NCBI GenBank assembly: GCA_003220195.1 | Contig: QHRT01000052.1 | Coordinates: 1 to 15,999 of the forward strand | DNA: 15,999 nucleotides | From: Candidatus Rokuibacteriota bacterium | Lineage (GTDB): Bacteria; Methylomirabilota; Methylomirabilia; Rokubacteriales; CSP1-6 | Reading direction: 5' to 3' | In this document: piece by piece, positions 7,403 to 13,385 of the stretch | How the letters are laid out: every line of letters begins with the position of its first letter | Position numbering within the stretch: the first letter of the stretch is position 1 | Made by a program: the position numbers and the translations under genes | The notes under the pieces: generated by a model | Databases searched by the model: none | Told to the model about the DNA's origin: nothing | The model's input: only the letters and a program-made list of their open reading frames with translations

Positions 7403-8082
7403 CCGGGCTCGCTGCGGACGATGTAGCCGATGCCGCGGACGGTGTGCAGGAGCTTCGTGTCGAACGGATCGTCGATCTTCCGCCGGAGCCGGGCGATCGT
7501 CACGTCGATCACGTTGTCGAGCGGCGTCGCGCGCGCGGTGACGCGCCAGACGTCGCGCGCCAGCATCTCCCGCGACACCACGCGGCCCGCGTGGCGGAGC
7601 AGATACTCGAGCACCTCGAATTCCTTCAGGGTGAGCTCGAGCGTCTGGCCCGCACGCACTACCCGGCGCGTCATGAGATCGAGCGCCAGATCTCCGACGC
7701 CGAGCTTCGTGACCGGCTCCGCCCGGCCGCGCCGCGCCAGCGCGCGGACGCGCGCCAGCAGCTCCGGGAATGCGAAGGGCTTGACCAGGTAATCGTCGGC
7801 GCCGCTGTCGAGGCCGTGCACGCGATCCTCGACCGTGTCCTTCGCGGTCAAGATCAGGACGGGCGTCTCCCGCCCTTGCTTGCGCAGCGTGGTCAGGATC
7901 TCGATGCCGTCGCGGCGCGGCAGCATGAGATCGAGGACCACCACGTCGAACGGCTCGTGGTTCAGGAGGAAGAATCCGTCCTCGCCGGTGGAGGCGACGC
8001 GGACTTCGTAATGCTCCGCCTCCAGGCCCTCGCGCAGGGCCTTCGCGACCTTTCGTTCGTCTTCGACCACGAGCACGCGCAT
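7399..8082 (-). CDS. OmpR/CusR-family response regulator
   Basis: This 227-residue DNA-binding regulator has a receiver domain (1-120) with Asp8, phospho-acceptor Asp51 (VVLDLML), Thr/Lys switch residues (LILTAKD, LVKPFAF) and a winged-helix domain (about 130-222; LTLKEFEVLEYLL, then VIDVTIARLRRKID and VRGIGYIV). Sequence and length fit the CusR/CopR/QseB group. It is the first gene of the regulator-kinase operon. No ribosome binding site precedes the ATG; instead a TATACT -10 element lies 11-16 bases upstream, so the mRNA is probably almost leaderless. The 27-bp box at 8123-8149 lies just beyond the -35 position, implying autoregulation. The same box precedes chrA and faces the secreted-protein gene. 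Confidence 0.93.
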   Translation of the reverse strand: MRVLVVEDERKVAKALREGLEAEHYEVRVASTGEDGFFLLNHEPFDVVVLDLMLPRRDGIEILTTLRKQGRETPVLILTAKDTVEDRVHGLDSGADDYLVKPFAFPELLARVRALARRGRAEPVTKLGVGDLALDLMTRRVVRAGQTLELTLKEFEVLEYLLRHAGRVVSREMLARDVWRVTARATPLDNVIDVTIARLRRKIDDPFDTKLLHTVRGIGYIVRSEPG

Positions 8083-8092
8083 GGCGATGGAG

Positions 8093-8121
8093 AGTATAGC
8101 GGCGTCGCCCGGGGCCTGACA
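8093..8121 (-). promoter_or_regulatory. Promoter of the two-component operon
   Basis: TATACT (8098-8093, minus strand) lies 17 bases from TGTCAG at the -35 position. Transcription would start about four bases before the regulator ATG. An extra CTGAC half-site (8116-8120) lies within the -35 region, and the main box begins at 8123. The spacing from box to -10 is within one base of that at the chrA promoter. Confidence 0.5.
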
Positions 8122-8122
8122 C

Positions 8123-8149
8123 CTGACAAACCCGTCAGGAACTCTTCAG
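8123..8149. promoter_or_regulatory. Response-regulator box between divergent units
   Basis: CTGAC-AAACCC-GTCAG-GAACTC-TTCAG has the same spacing and almost the same bases as the box at 6081-6107. It lies 41 bases upstream of the regulator gene (minus) and 51 bases upstream of the secreted-protein gene (plus), so it could serve both directions. On the plus strand a poor -10 (GATGAT, 8172-8177) stands 22 bases after the box. Confidence 0.7.
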
Positions 8150-8200
8150 TGGCGCGGCGGTGGGGATGCGTGATGATCACGCGAGAGGAGGACGAGCGGC

Positions 8201-8842
8201 ATGAAAAAAGCGTTCGGGATTCTGTTCCTGCTCGGGCTCGCGGCGAGCACTCGCGCTCCTGCCGACGCCGAGAAGCCGCGGCTCACGATCACTTCCCCGG
8301 AGAAAGTCACCATGAAAGAAGATCTCGGCAAGGACAATCCGAAGTGGCGCTTCGTGTCCGGGCGCTGGATCCGTCGCGCCTCGGGTGATCGCCAGGTCCT
8401 GGCGCAGGTCGCGCCAACGGATCCCTGGGCGGTCGCGCTGCTGGAAGACCAGAAGCTCGCCGACGTCGACGTCACCGTCCGCTTCCGGCCCGTGTCGGGC
8501 AAGGAGGATGCGAGCGGCGGCATCATCTTCCGCGCGCGGGACGGTCGCAATTACTTTCTGGTGCGGGCAAACGCGCTGGAGAACAACTTCCGGCTCTACG
8601 CGCTGGTCAACGGCAAGCGCAGCACGATCGCGTCGGCCAGGGTTACCGAGCCGAAGCTCGGAGAGTGGCACACGATCCGCGTCGTCGCCCAGGGGCCGAA
8701 GATCCAGGCCTATCTCGACGGCGCGCTGCAGCTCGACCACGAGGACAGGACGTTCACCGGTGGATGGGTCGGGCTCTGGACGAAGGCGGATTCGGTGACG
8801 GAGTTCGCGGATCTGGACATCGTGGGAACGCCGGTGAAGTGA
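8201..8842 (+). CDS. Secreted concanavalin-like (DUF1080-type) protein
   Basis: This 213-residue protein has a Sec signal peptide (MKKAFGILFLLGLAASTRAPADA). A single beta-rich domain follows (about 45-210) with FVSGRWIRRASGDRQVLAQ, then VTVRFRPVSGKEDASGGIIFRARDGRNYFLVRANAL and EWHTIRVVAQGPKIQAYLDG. These are the strands typical of DUF1080/LamG-like jelly-roll domains that bind or cleave glycans. Short stand-alone versions are common, and their role is unknown. GAGGAGG lies upstream of the ATG at good spacing. The gene diverges from the two-component operon across a shared response-regulator box and should be induced with it. Its stop is only five bases from the convergent cytochrome-like gene. 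No catalytic residues can be assigned from the sequence. Confidence 0.82.
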   Translation: MKKAFGILFLLGLAASTRAPADAEKPRLTITSPEKVTMKEDLGKDNPKWRFVSGRWIRRASGDRQVLAQVAPTDPWAVALLEDQKLADVDVTVRFRPVSGKEDASGGIIFRARDGRNYFLVRANALENNFRLYALVNGKRSTIASARVTEPKLGEWHTIRVVAQGPKIQAYLDGALQLDHEDRTFTGGWVGLWTKADSVTEFADLDIVGTPVK

Positions 8843-8847
8843 GCGGC

Positions 8848-9505
8848 TCAGCGCGGAGTGTCCAGGAGTCGCTGGAGCGTTTGAGGGCTGGAGCGACGAG
8901 CGAATTCAGCCAGGAAGACGTCAGTGCTGGGCAGGAAGTAGCCGTCGCGCGGCCACCGCGTGCCGACCTCGGGTTTGCGCGTGAAGGTCTCGGCTTTGGT
9001 CAAGAACGCCCCGTACGCGTCGCGCACCCCCTTGATGCACGGCCGCCAGGATCGTCAGCAGCTCGGCATGCGAGACGTCCTTCGCCGGATAGGTCCAGGT
9101 GGTCGCGCCCATCATGTCGCCGAGCTTCCAGTCCTTCTTCGGGCTCTCTCCGTGGCGGTTGTGGCAGTCCACGCAGTCGCGCGCCGACGCAGAGTCCGGG
9201 AACATCGCCGTGTACAGCTGTGTGTCCTCCGCGTAGAAGAACTCGGCCTTCTGCGTCTTGCGAATCCGCTGCGAGGCCTCCTCCTGGTCTCGCGAGCAAA
9301 TCCGCGATCCGGATTCTGGGAGAGACTGTTGGCGGCGCGCCAAGCCTGACACTCCCGTGGCGAATGCTGCCTCTTCGGAGAACGGATTCCGGGTCGCGTC
9401 GCAATTCGTCTCGAACAGGCGCCCGCTCGCGTCGCGGTACCGAAGCGTCACATGGAGCACGGCGTTCCCCCCGTCATTGATAGGACCACGGGCGGCTTCA
9501 TCCAA
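8848..9505 (-). pseudogene. Monoheme c-type cytochrome-like protein (DUF3365-like), frameshifted
   Basis: The frame from 9505 contains AEFFYAEDTQLYTAMFPD and a single heme motif in DCVDCHNRHGESPKKDWKLGDMMG. CVDCH followed by SPKKDWKLGD is characteristic of DUF3365/Tll0287-like heme domains. The frame fails after ILAAVHQG at a run of five C on the plus strand (9027-9031). Removing one base restores VRDAYGAFLTKAETFTRKPEVGTRWP and a tail ending at a TGA at 8850-8848. The total length (658) is one base over a multiple of three, which agrees with a single inserted base. The only start (TTG, 9505) gives no signal peptide, although heme attachment requires export, so the N-terminus may also be damaged or wrongly placed. 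Likely role: periplasmic heme sensor or electron carrier. Confidence 0.7.
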
Positions 9506-9508
9506 CCA

Positions 9509-9532
9509 CTATTATGACTTCTATTATGACTT
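9509..9532. repeat. Tandem 12-bp direct repeat (CTATTATGACTT x2)
   Basis: The 12-base unit CTATTATGACTT occurs twice without a gap and without mismatch, in DNA that is otherwise very GC-rich. On the minus strand each unit reads AAGTCATAATAG and contains CATAAT, a fair -10 hexamer. The repeat lies directly before the cytochrome-like frame, so it may carry its promoter or an operator. Confidence 0.6.
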
Positions 9533-9587
9533 CCGGGAGGCGCAGTCGTGCGGCGGGGCATGATCGCGCCGGCGCGGGACTGTCGAC

Positions 9588-9800
9588 CTAGCTCGCCAGT
9601 GCGACGAATTGCCTGAGCCGCTGCCGCAGTCCGCCACCCCGACAGACGCACCATCGACGCGTCGCCCGGTATTCGACCTCGACTTCGCCGGGCGCGACAC
9701 CGACCAGTCGGGCCCCCATGGTGCGCATGAACGTGAGCAGGTCGAAGCTCTCCCGCACACGAGCTTCGAAATCGGGATCTCGAACCTCGAACAGCGTCAT
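9588..9800 (-). pseudogene. Truncated hotdog-fold thioesterase (PaaI-like)
   Basis: The start is convincing: GAGGAG lies eight bases before an ATG at 9800. The first 45 or so residues (FEARVRESFDLLTFMRTMGARLVGVAPGEVEVEY) match the beginning of PaaI-like acyl-CoA thioesterases, with the N-terminal helix and first beta strand. The frame then turns into low-complexity Arg/Gly sequence and stops at 70 residues. The family is normally about 140 residues, and the HxG/Asp catalytic region of the hotdog helix is absent. No other frame nearby restores it. The gene is probably a remnant whose 3' half was lost, and the DNA between 9540 and 9660 has no recognisable origin. Confidence 0.55.
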
Positions 9801-9823
9801 GTCTGTCTCCTCTCGATTCCTCG

Positions 9824-9985
9824 TCATCGAGGCAGGACCACGCGGTCGAACCCTTCGGCGTAGTTATAGCCCTCGGCTTTGCCGAGCCGGGCCGCTCGGT
9901 TCCGGATCCGCGTCTCGAACGCGGTGAAATCGGTGACCTGGCTCGCGTCGAGCTGAGGCTGTTCCCACTGGATCAGGTAGATTGT
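9824..9985 (-). pseudogene. C-terminal ORF remnant of unknown protein
   Basis: Immediately after the MFS stop, a different minus-strand frame reads LTIYLIQWEQPQLDASQVTD, then FTAFETRIRNRAARLGK, and ends GFDRVVLPR at 9824. This has the composition of a real amphipathic C-terminus rather than a GC-rich shadow, but I do not recognise the family. It has no start codon with a ribosome binding site, and upstream it overlaps the MFS gene out of frame. It may be the last part of a gene otherwise lost. Low certainty. Confidence 0.3.
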
Positions 9986-11178
9986 GAGACCGGCGCAGGC
10001 GTCATGGTGCTCGCTCGGCGACGACACTGCCATGCGACGAGCAGCAACAACAGCGCGCCGAACACGAACGGCGCGGAGAGATCCACCGCGTCGGCCAGCG
10101 CGCCCATCACGAGCGGCCCGAGGATCTGGCCGCCGTCGGTCATCGTGCGAAGCCAACCAATTCCCACGCCTTGCAGGGATGCCGGCAGCTGATCGCCGAC
10201 GAGCGCGGTCGGGAGTGCGGCCACGAAGCCGGCCGCCGCGCCGATTCCGAGGCTCCACAGGCCGAGCGCGATGGCATCGGTCAGGAACGCCACGCTCCCG
10301 AGCAGGGCAGCGTAAACGACGAGCCCGGGGATCAGCACCTGCATGCGGCCCCAGCGATCCGACACGTTGCCACCGACCCACAGCGCCAGGAGTCGCCCCA
10401 CCACGCTGAGACTGATCAGCATGCCGACGGTCCGGGGCCCGATCTGCCCGCGGTTGGCGAGGTAGAGCGGAAACAGAAAGACCAGAACGCCGGTCTGGAT
10501 CGCGATCAACACCGCGTTGGTGATGCCCATGAGGAGCACGCCGGGGGTGCGGAGTACCGTCACGAGAAGGCGCCGTTCACCCGCGGCTCGACGGTTTCCC
10601 GATCGCGCGACGGGTTCAGATGCCCATCGCGCCACCGCAACGGCGGCCACGAGCATGCATCCCGCCTCGAACACGAAGGGGCTGGCCACCCCGATTCCCT
10701 GATAGAGCCAGCCGCCGGCCGCGGTGCCGACGAGCAGTCCTGACGTCTCGCTCATGAGCAGCAGGCTCACCGTGCGCCCGCGCCTCTCCGCGCCCGGGCG
10801 ATTCACCATCGTCGTGGTGGCGACGGTCGCGAACATCGCCCAGCCGACACCGCCCAGCCCCCGCAACCCGAGGAAGACGCCGAACGTCGGCGTCGTGATG
10901 CTGGCGACGTCGATGACCGCGATGACGAGCAGCCCCCAGATCATCAGCGGTCGCCCGAGACGATCGAGCAGATATCCCGTTGGCAAGCTTGCGGCCCACT
11001 TGCCGGCGCCGAAGACGACCGGAATGAGCGTCACCATCCGGTAGTTCGCGGTGAATGTTCGCTGCAGGTAGAGCGGCATCGACGGCCGCAGGACGCCCTG
11101 GCCCAGGTTGAACAGGAACGCGGCCGCGAGCACCGCGATCGGCGCTCTCGCTTGCCGCGCGACCGGAGGCGCTGTCAC
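9973..11178 (-). CDS. Major facilitator superfamily efflux transporter
   Basis: This is an intact 401-residue transporter with about twelve hydrophobic segments in two bundles. Motif A appears after the second helix (GYLLDRLGRPLMIWG), and a related copy appears in the second half (GGNVSDRWGRMQVLIPG), as in drug:proton antiporters. The start is a GTG at 11178 that overlaps the stop of the MerR gene (GTGA), so it should be translated by coupling from that mRNA. Control by a MerR regulator with a CueR-like operator suggests export of a metal, metalloid complex or toxic compound. The transported substrate cannot be read from the sequence. There are no His/Cys-rich metal-binding loops. Confidence 0.9.
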   Translation of the reverse strand: MTAPPVARQARAPIAVLAAAFLFNLGQGVLRPSMPLYLQRTFTANYRMVTLIPVVFGAGKWAASLPTGYLLDRLGRPLMIWGLLVIAVIDVASITTPTFGVFLGLRGLGGVGWAMFATVATTTMVNRPGAERRGRTVSLLLMSETSGLLVGTAAGGWLYQGIGVASPFVFEAGCMLVAAVAVARWASEPVARSGNRRAAGERRLLVTVLRTPGVLLMGITNAVLIAIQTGVLVFLFPLYLANRGQIGPRTVGMLISLSVVGRLLALWVGGNVSDRWGRMQVLIPGLVVYAALLGSVAFLTDAIALGLWSLGIGAAAGFVAALPTALVGDQLPASLQGVGIGWLRTMTDGGQILGPLVMGALADAVDLSAPFVFGALLLLLVAWQCRRRASTMTPAPVSQST

Positions 11179-11642
11179 GGTTCAGTCGCGCCACGTCGAC
11201 GCGTGCTGGAGTTCCGTACCGACGACCTGCGGCCACTGATCTCCAGACACCGGCACGTCCCCGTTCCGTCGGAACGCGCGGCGGTCCGCATTCTCCGAGA
11301 CACCTCTTCGAGCTGCTGCCGAAGCGCTTCGAGCTCTGCGATCTGGCGCTGAACGGCGGACAGCTGGTCCCGCACCAGAAGAAGCAGCCGGGGACGGAGC
11401 TCGGGGCGTGGGCCACCGTTGAGCGTCGTGGCGAGCGCCCGCAGCCGCCGCAGCGGCAGACCCAGTGAGCGCGCGCGCCGGATGAATCGCAGCCGCTCCA
11501 CCGCAGACTCGTCGTACTGGCGATAACCGGACCTGGCACGTTGCGGGGCGGGCAGCAGACCGATGCCTTCGTAGTAACGGATGGTCTTCGCCGGCAACCC
11601 GGTCGTCCTGGCGACTTCGCCGATGGTGAGCATGGGCGCCAT
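11175..11642 (-). CDS. MerR-family transcriptional regulator
   Basis: This 155-residue regulator has an N-terminal winged helix (MLTIGEVARTTGLPAKTIRYYEGIGLL) with the YYE motif that is near-invariant in MerR proteins, then RSGYRQYDE and a long dimerisation helix (about 80-115). The C-terminal segment contains a Cys pair (GTCRCLEIS) where CueR, ZntR and CadR relatives carry metal-binding cysteines, so a thiophilic metal or metalloid is the likely signal. The remaining tail is Arg/Ser-rich and unusual. The ATG at 11642 is chosen because GAGGAGG precedes it by six bases; a second ATG at 11633 is also possible. It is the first gene of a two-gene operon with the MFS transporter and is autoregulated from the promoter at 11671-11701. 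Confidence 0.9.
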   Translation of the reverse strand: MAPMLTIGEVARTTGLPAKTIRYYEGIGLLPAPQRARSGYRQYDESAVERLRFIRRARSLGLPLRRLRALATTLNGGPRPELRPRLLLLVRDQLSAVQRQIAELEALRQQLEEVSRRMRTAARSDGTGTCRCLEISGRRSSVRNSSTRRRGATEP

Positions 11643-11670
11643 GGCCGCCTCCTCGACCTCGAGTTGACCG

Positions 11671-11701
11671 ACGATAGACCTTCCAGCCACTGGAAGGTCA
11701 A
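11671..11701 (-). promoter_or_regulatory. MerR-type promoter and operator of the merR-MFS operon
   Basis: GACCTTCCAG and CTGGAAGGTC (11677-11686 and 11690-11699) form perfect 10-bp arms around CCA. The dyad lies between a TTGACC -35 (11701-11696) and a TATCGT -10 (11676-11671) with a 19-base spacer. The long spacer with a centred dyad is the hallmark of promoters that MerR proteins untwist. The arms match the CueR box ACCTTCC-N7-GGAAGGT exactly. Confidence 0.85.
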
Positions 11702-11717
11702 GCGGCCCGGTGCGGGA

Positions 11718-12368
11718 TCAGTCAGCGCAGCAGGTTCGCGCCCGCACGGCTTCCACGCCCTCGCGCGCAATCAACGGCACCATGACCAGGCCGGCGGCGG
11801 GATCCGCCCACCACCAGCCAAGCGCCGCGTTCAGGCCGAGACCACCGAGCAGGATGGCGGACAGATACGCGCAGATCTCCGTCTGCCGTGTCTCGGCTTC
11901 GAGCGCGCCGCTGGCGAGCTGGGCAGCGACCCGACGCTTCGCCCGGGCCAGCAGTGGCATGACCACGAGTGAAAGGGCTGCCAGCACAATGCCCGTGATG
12001 CTTCGCTCGGGCGGGACGCCGCTCCGGAGCGCCGCGAGAGCGTCCCAGAACACGTACGCTGCGAGGAGCAGGAAGCAGACGCCGATCATGCGGAGCGCGC
12101 GTCGCTCGGCGATCTCGCGTCGCGCCTCGTCGGTCTCGCGATGCAACCGCCAGACGGCGGCGAAACTGCTGGTGACCTCGATCGCGGAATCGAGCCCGAA
12201 CCCGAGCAGCGCGACGCTGCCGGCAAGCGCGCCGGCAATCAGTGCGACAACGCACTCCGCCGAGTTCCAGGCGATCGTCGCGAACTGAAGGCGCCGTCCT
12301 CGCCGCGCGACAGCCTGGCGGTCGACCATAGAAGGCGGAGCCACGCGGATGGATTGGCTCGAGTCCAC
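11718..12368 (-). CDS. Cation diffusion facilitator-type transporter, membrane domain only
   Basis: The 216-residue protein has about five to six hydrophobic helices and the CDF pattern. GFGLDSAIEVTSSF lies in the second helix, where the Asp and Glu stand in for metal ligands, and AETRQTEICAYLSAILLGG lies in the fifth. It lacks the C-terminal cytoplasmic domain of full CDF proteins and ends with a Cys pair (RTCCAD), as in a short subfamily often found next to MerR or ArsR regulators. It probably moves a divalent or soft metal ion out of the cytoplasm. The start is uncertain: a GTG at 12368 and an ATG at 12329 are both in frame, and neither has a clear ribosome binding site. It diverges from arsR and ends about 16 bases before the MerR promoter. 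Confidence 0.8.
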   Translation of the reverse strand: MDSSQSIRVAPPSMVDRQAVARRGRRLQFATIAWNSAECVVALIAGALAGSVALLGFGLDSAIEVTSSFAAVWRLHRETDEARREIAERRALRMIGVCFLLLAAYVFWDALAALRSGVPPERSITGIVLAALSLVVMPLLARAKRRVAAQLASGALEAETRQTEICAYLSAILLGGLGLNAALGWWWADPAAGLVMVPLIAREGVEAVRARTCCAD

Positions 12369-12494
12369 CGCTCGCCAGCTTGCCAGATCAGTCCATCCTC
12401 AGCCAGCGTCCGCGCCAAGGGCTGGTCAGCCTCCGCCCCGGGTCGCGACGCCCCGCCGAGCGCAGTGGCCAGAGCCAGCGTCAAGGATTCGCGC

Positions 12495-12523
12495 TTGACA
12501 ACGCTTCTACATTTCCATATATT
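12495..12523 (+). promoter_or_regulatory. Promoter of the ars operon
   Basis: TTGACA (12495-12500), a 17-base spacer and TATATT (12518-12523) make a near-perfect sigma-70 promoter. Transcription should start about seven bases later, at or next to the arsR ATG at 12531, giving a leaderless mRNA. The AT-rich, partly symmetrical stretch around CATATATTTCGAATTATG (12516-12533) overlaps the -10 element and start codon and is the likely ArsR operator. Confidence 0.8.
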
Positions 12524-12530
12524 TCGAATT

Positions 12531-12839
12531 ATGAAGATCATCGCTCGCCTGCCGCTTACCCAGCTGGCCGCCGACGAGACGCACGTCGAAGCCTTCAAGG
12601 CCCTCGCGCATCTGAGTCGCCTCCAGATCTTCTTCGCGCTGGTGAAGGCCGGCCGTGAGATGTCGGTCGGAGAAATTCAGGAGGTGGTCGAGATTCCCGG
12701 CCCGACTCTGTCGCACCATCTCGACGTGCTGCGACGCGCCGGGCTCCTCGAGAGCCGCAAGGAAGAACGGTACATCTACTACTCGGTGCAGCGGGAGCGC
12801 GTCACCAGCCTGGTGCGCCTGCTCACCGCCTGCTGCTAG
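12531..12839 (+). CDS. arsR: ArsR/SmtB-family repressor with C-terminal Cys pair
   Basis: This 102-residue winged-helix repressor has the ArsR core (AFKALAHLSRLQIFFALV), a recognition helix (GPTLSHHLDVLRRAGLL) and a wing (SRKEERYIYYSV). The classical ArsR sensor motif CVCDL in the DNA-binding helix is absent; that region reads SVGEIQEVVEI. The only two cysteines are the last two residues, 101 and 102 (TACC). Two thiols suit a methylated trivalent arsenical better than inorganic arsenite, which usually takes three. From memory, a Shewanella ArsR selective for methylarsenite uses Cys101 and Cys102. It is the first gene of the arsenic operon and probably represses its own promoter. Translation probably starts on a leaderless mRNA, as no ribosome binding site precedes the ATG. 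Confidence 0.93.
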   Translation: MKIIARLPLTQLAADETHVEAFKALAHLSRLQIFFALVKAGREMSVGEIQEVVEIPGPTLSHHLDVLRRAGLLESRKEERYIYYSVQRERVTSLVRLLTACC

Positions 12840-12848
12840 GGGGGACAC

Positions 12849-13307
12849 ATGGGCGCAAAGGTTCATCTGCATCTGCACGTCTCCGATCTCGGCAAGAGTC
12901 GCGAGTTCTATGAAAAGTTCCTCGGCGTTAGCCCGGTCAAGGTGAAGCAGGGCTACGTGAAGTTCCTGCCGGAGTGGGCGCCAGTCAACCTGGCGCTGTC
13001 GACGGGCGGGCCCGGTGGTGCCGGCACGATCGATCATGTCGGCGTCCAGGTCGACTCCGTCGAGACGGTGATGACGGAACTGGCGCGGGTCAAGAGCGCC
13101 GGCCTGTCCGTTGTCGAGGAGATGGCCGTCAACTGCTGCCACGCCAACCAGGACAAGTTCTGGGTGAAGGACCCCGACGGCGTCGAATGGGAGGTGTATC
13201 ACCTGAACTACGACCTGGAAGGTGACGAGCCAGCCACGCGACCCAGCGGGCTGACGCTCGTCGGGACGACGACGAGCTGCTGCGGTGGCGGCACCAGCTG
13301 CACATGA
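12849..13307 (+). CDS. arsI: ArsI-type C-As lyase (organoarsenical demethylase)
   Basis: ArsI is an iron-dependent extradiol-type dioxygenase that cleaves the carbon-arsenic bond of trivalent methyl- and phenylarsenicals, releasing arsenite. The 152-residue sequence shows the vicinal-oxygen-chelate fold. A histidine near the N-terminus (HLHVSDLGKSREFY), His63 (TIDHVGV) and Glu115 (EWEVYH) are likely metal ligands. The signature arsenic-binding pair is Cys96-Cys97 in NCCHANQDKFWV. The tail is Cys-rich (SCCGGGTSC). The related cadmium protein CadI shares parts of this sequence, but context and the Cys pair favour ArsI. It starts nine bases after arsR with GGGG before the ATG, and belongs to the same operon. 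A 78-base spacer separates it from arsM. Confidence 0.92.
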   Translation: MGAKVHLHLHVSDLGKSREFYEKFLGVSPVKVKQGYVKFLPEWAPVNLALSTGGPGGAGTIDHVGVQVDSVETVMTELARVKSAGLSVVEEMAVNCCHANQDKFWVKDPDGVEWEVYHLNYDLEGDEPATRPSGLTLVGTTTSCCGGGTSCT

Positions 13308-13385
13308 GGAACTGACCGAGGCGCGCGAGCCTGGGGCGCCGCCTCCAGCTTCGCTCGCCCATGAGAGCCGAAGAGGAGACACATC

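Noticed and set aside
7444..8388. 314-residue plus-strand frame across the response regulator
   Set aside because: It is antisense to an OmpR-type regulator with all key residues. It would also read through the divergent promoter.
10261..10276. GTCAGGAAC inside the MFS gene, similar to part of the 27-bp box
   Set aside because: Only one half-site matches. The inverted partner and the 11-base-spaced repeat are missing, and it lies within coding sequence.
12849..13307. Reading the second operon gene as a generic glyoxalase
   Set aside because: The Cys96-Cys97 pair with QDKFWV, the Cys-rich tail and the ars neighbours identify it as ArsI/CadI type, which a plain glyoxalase lacks.
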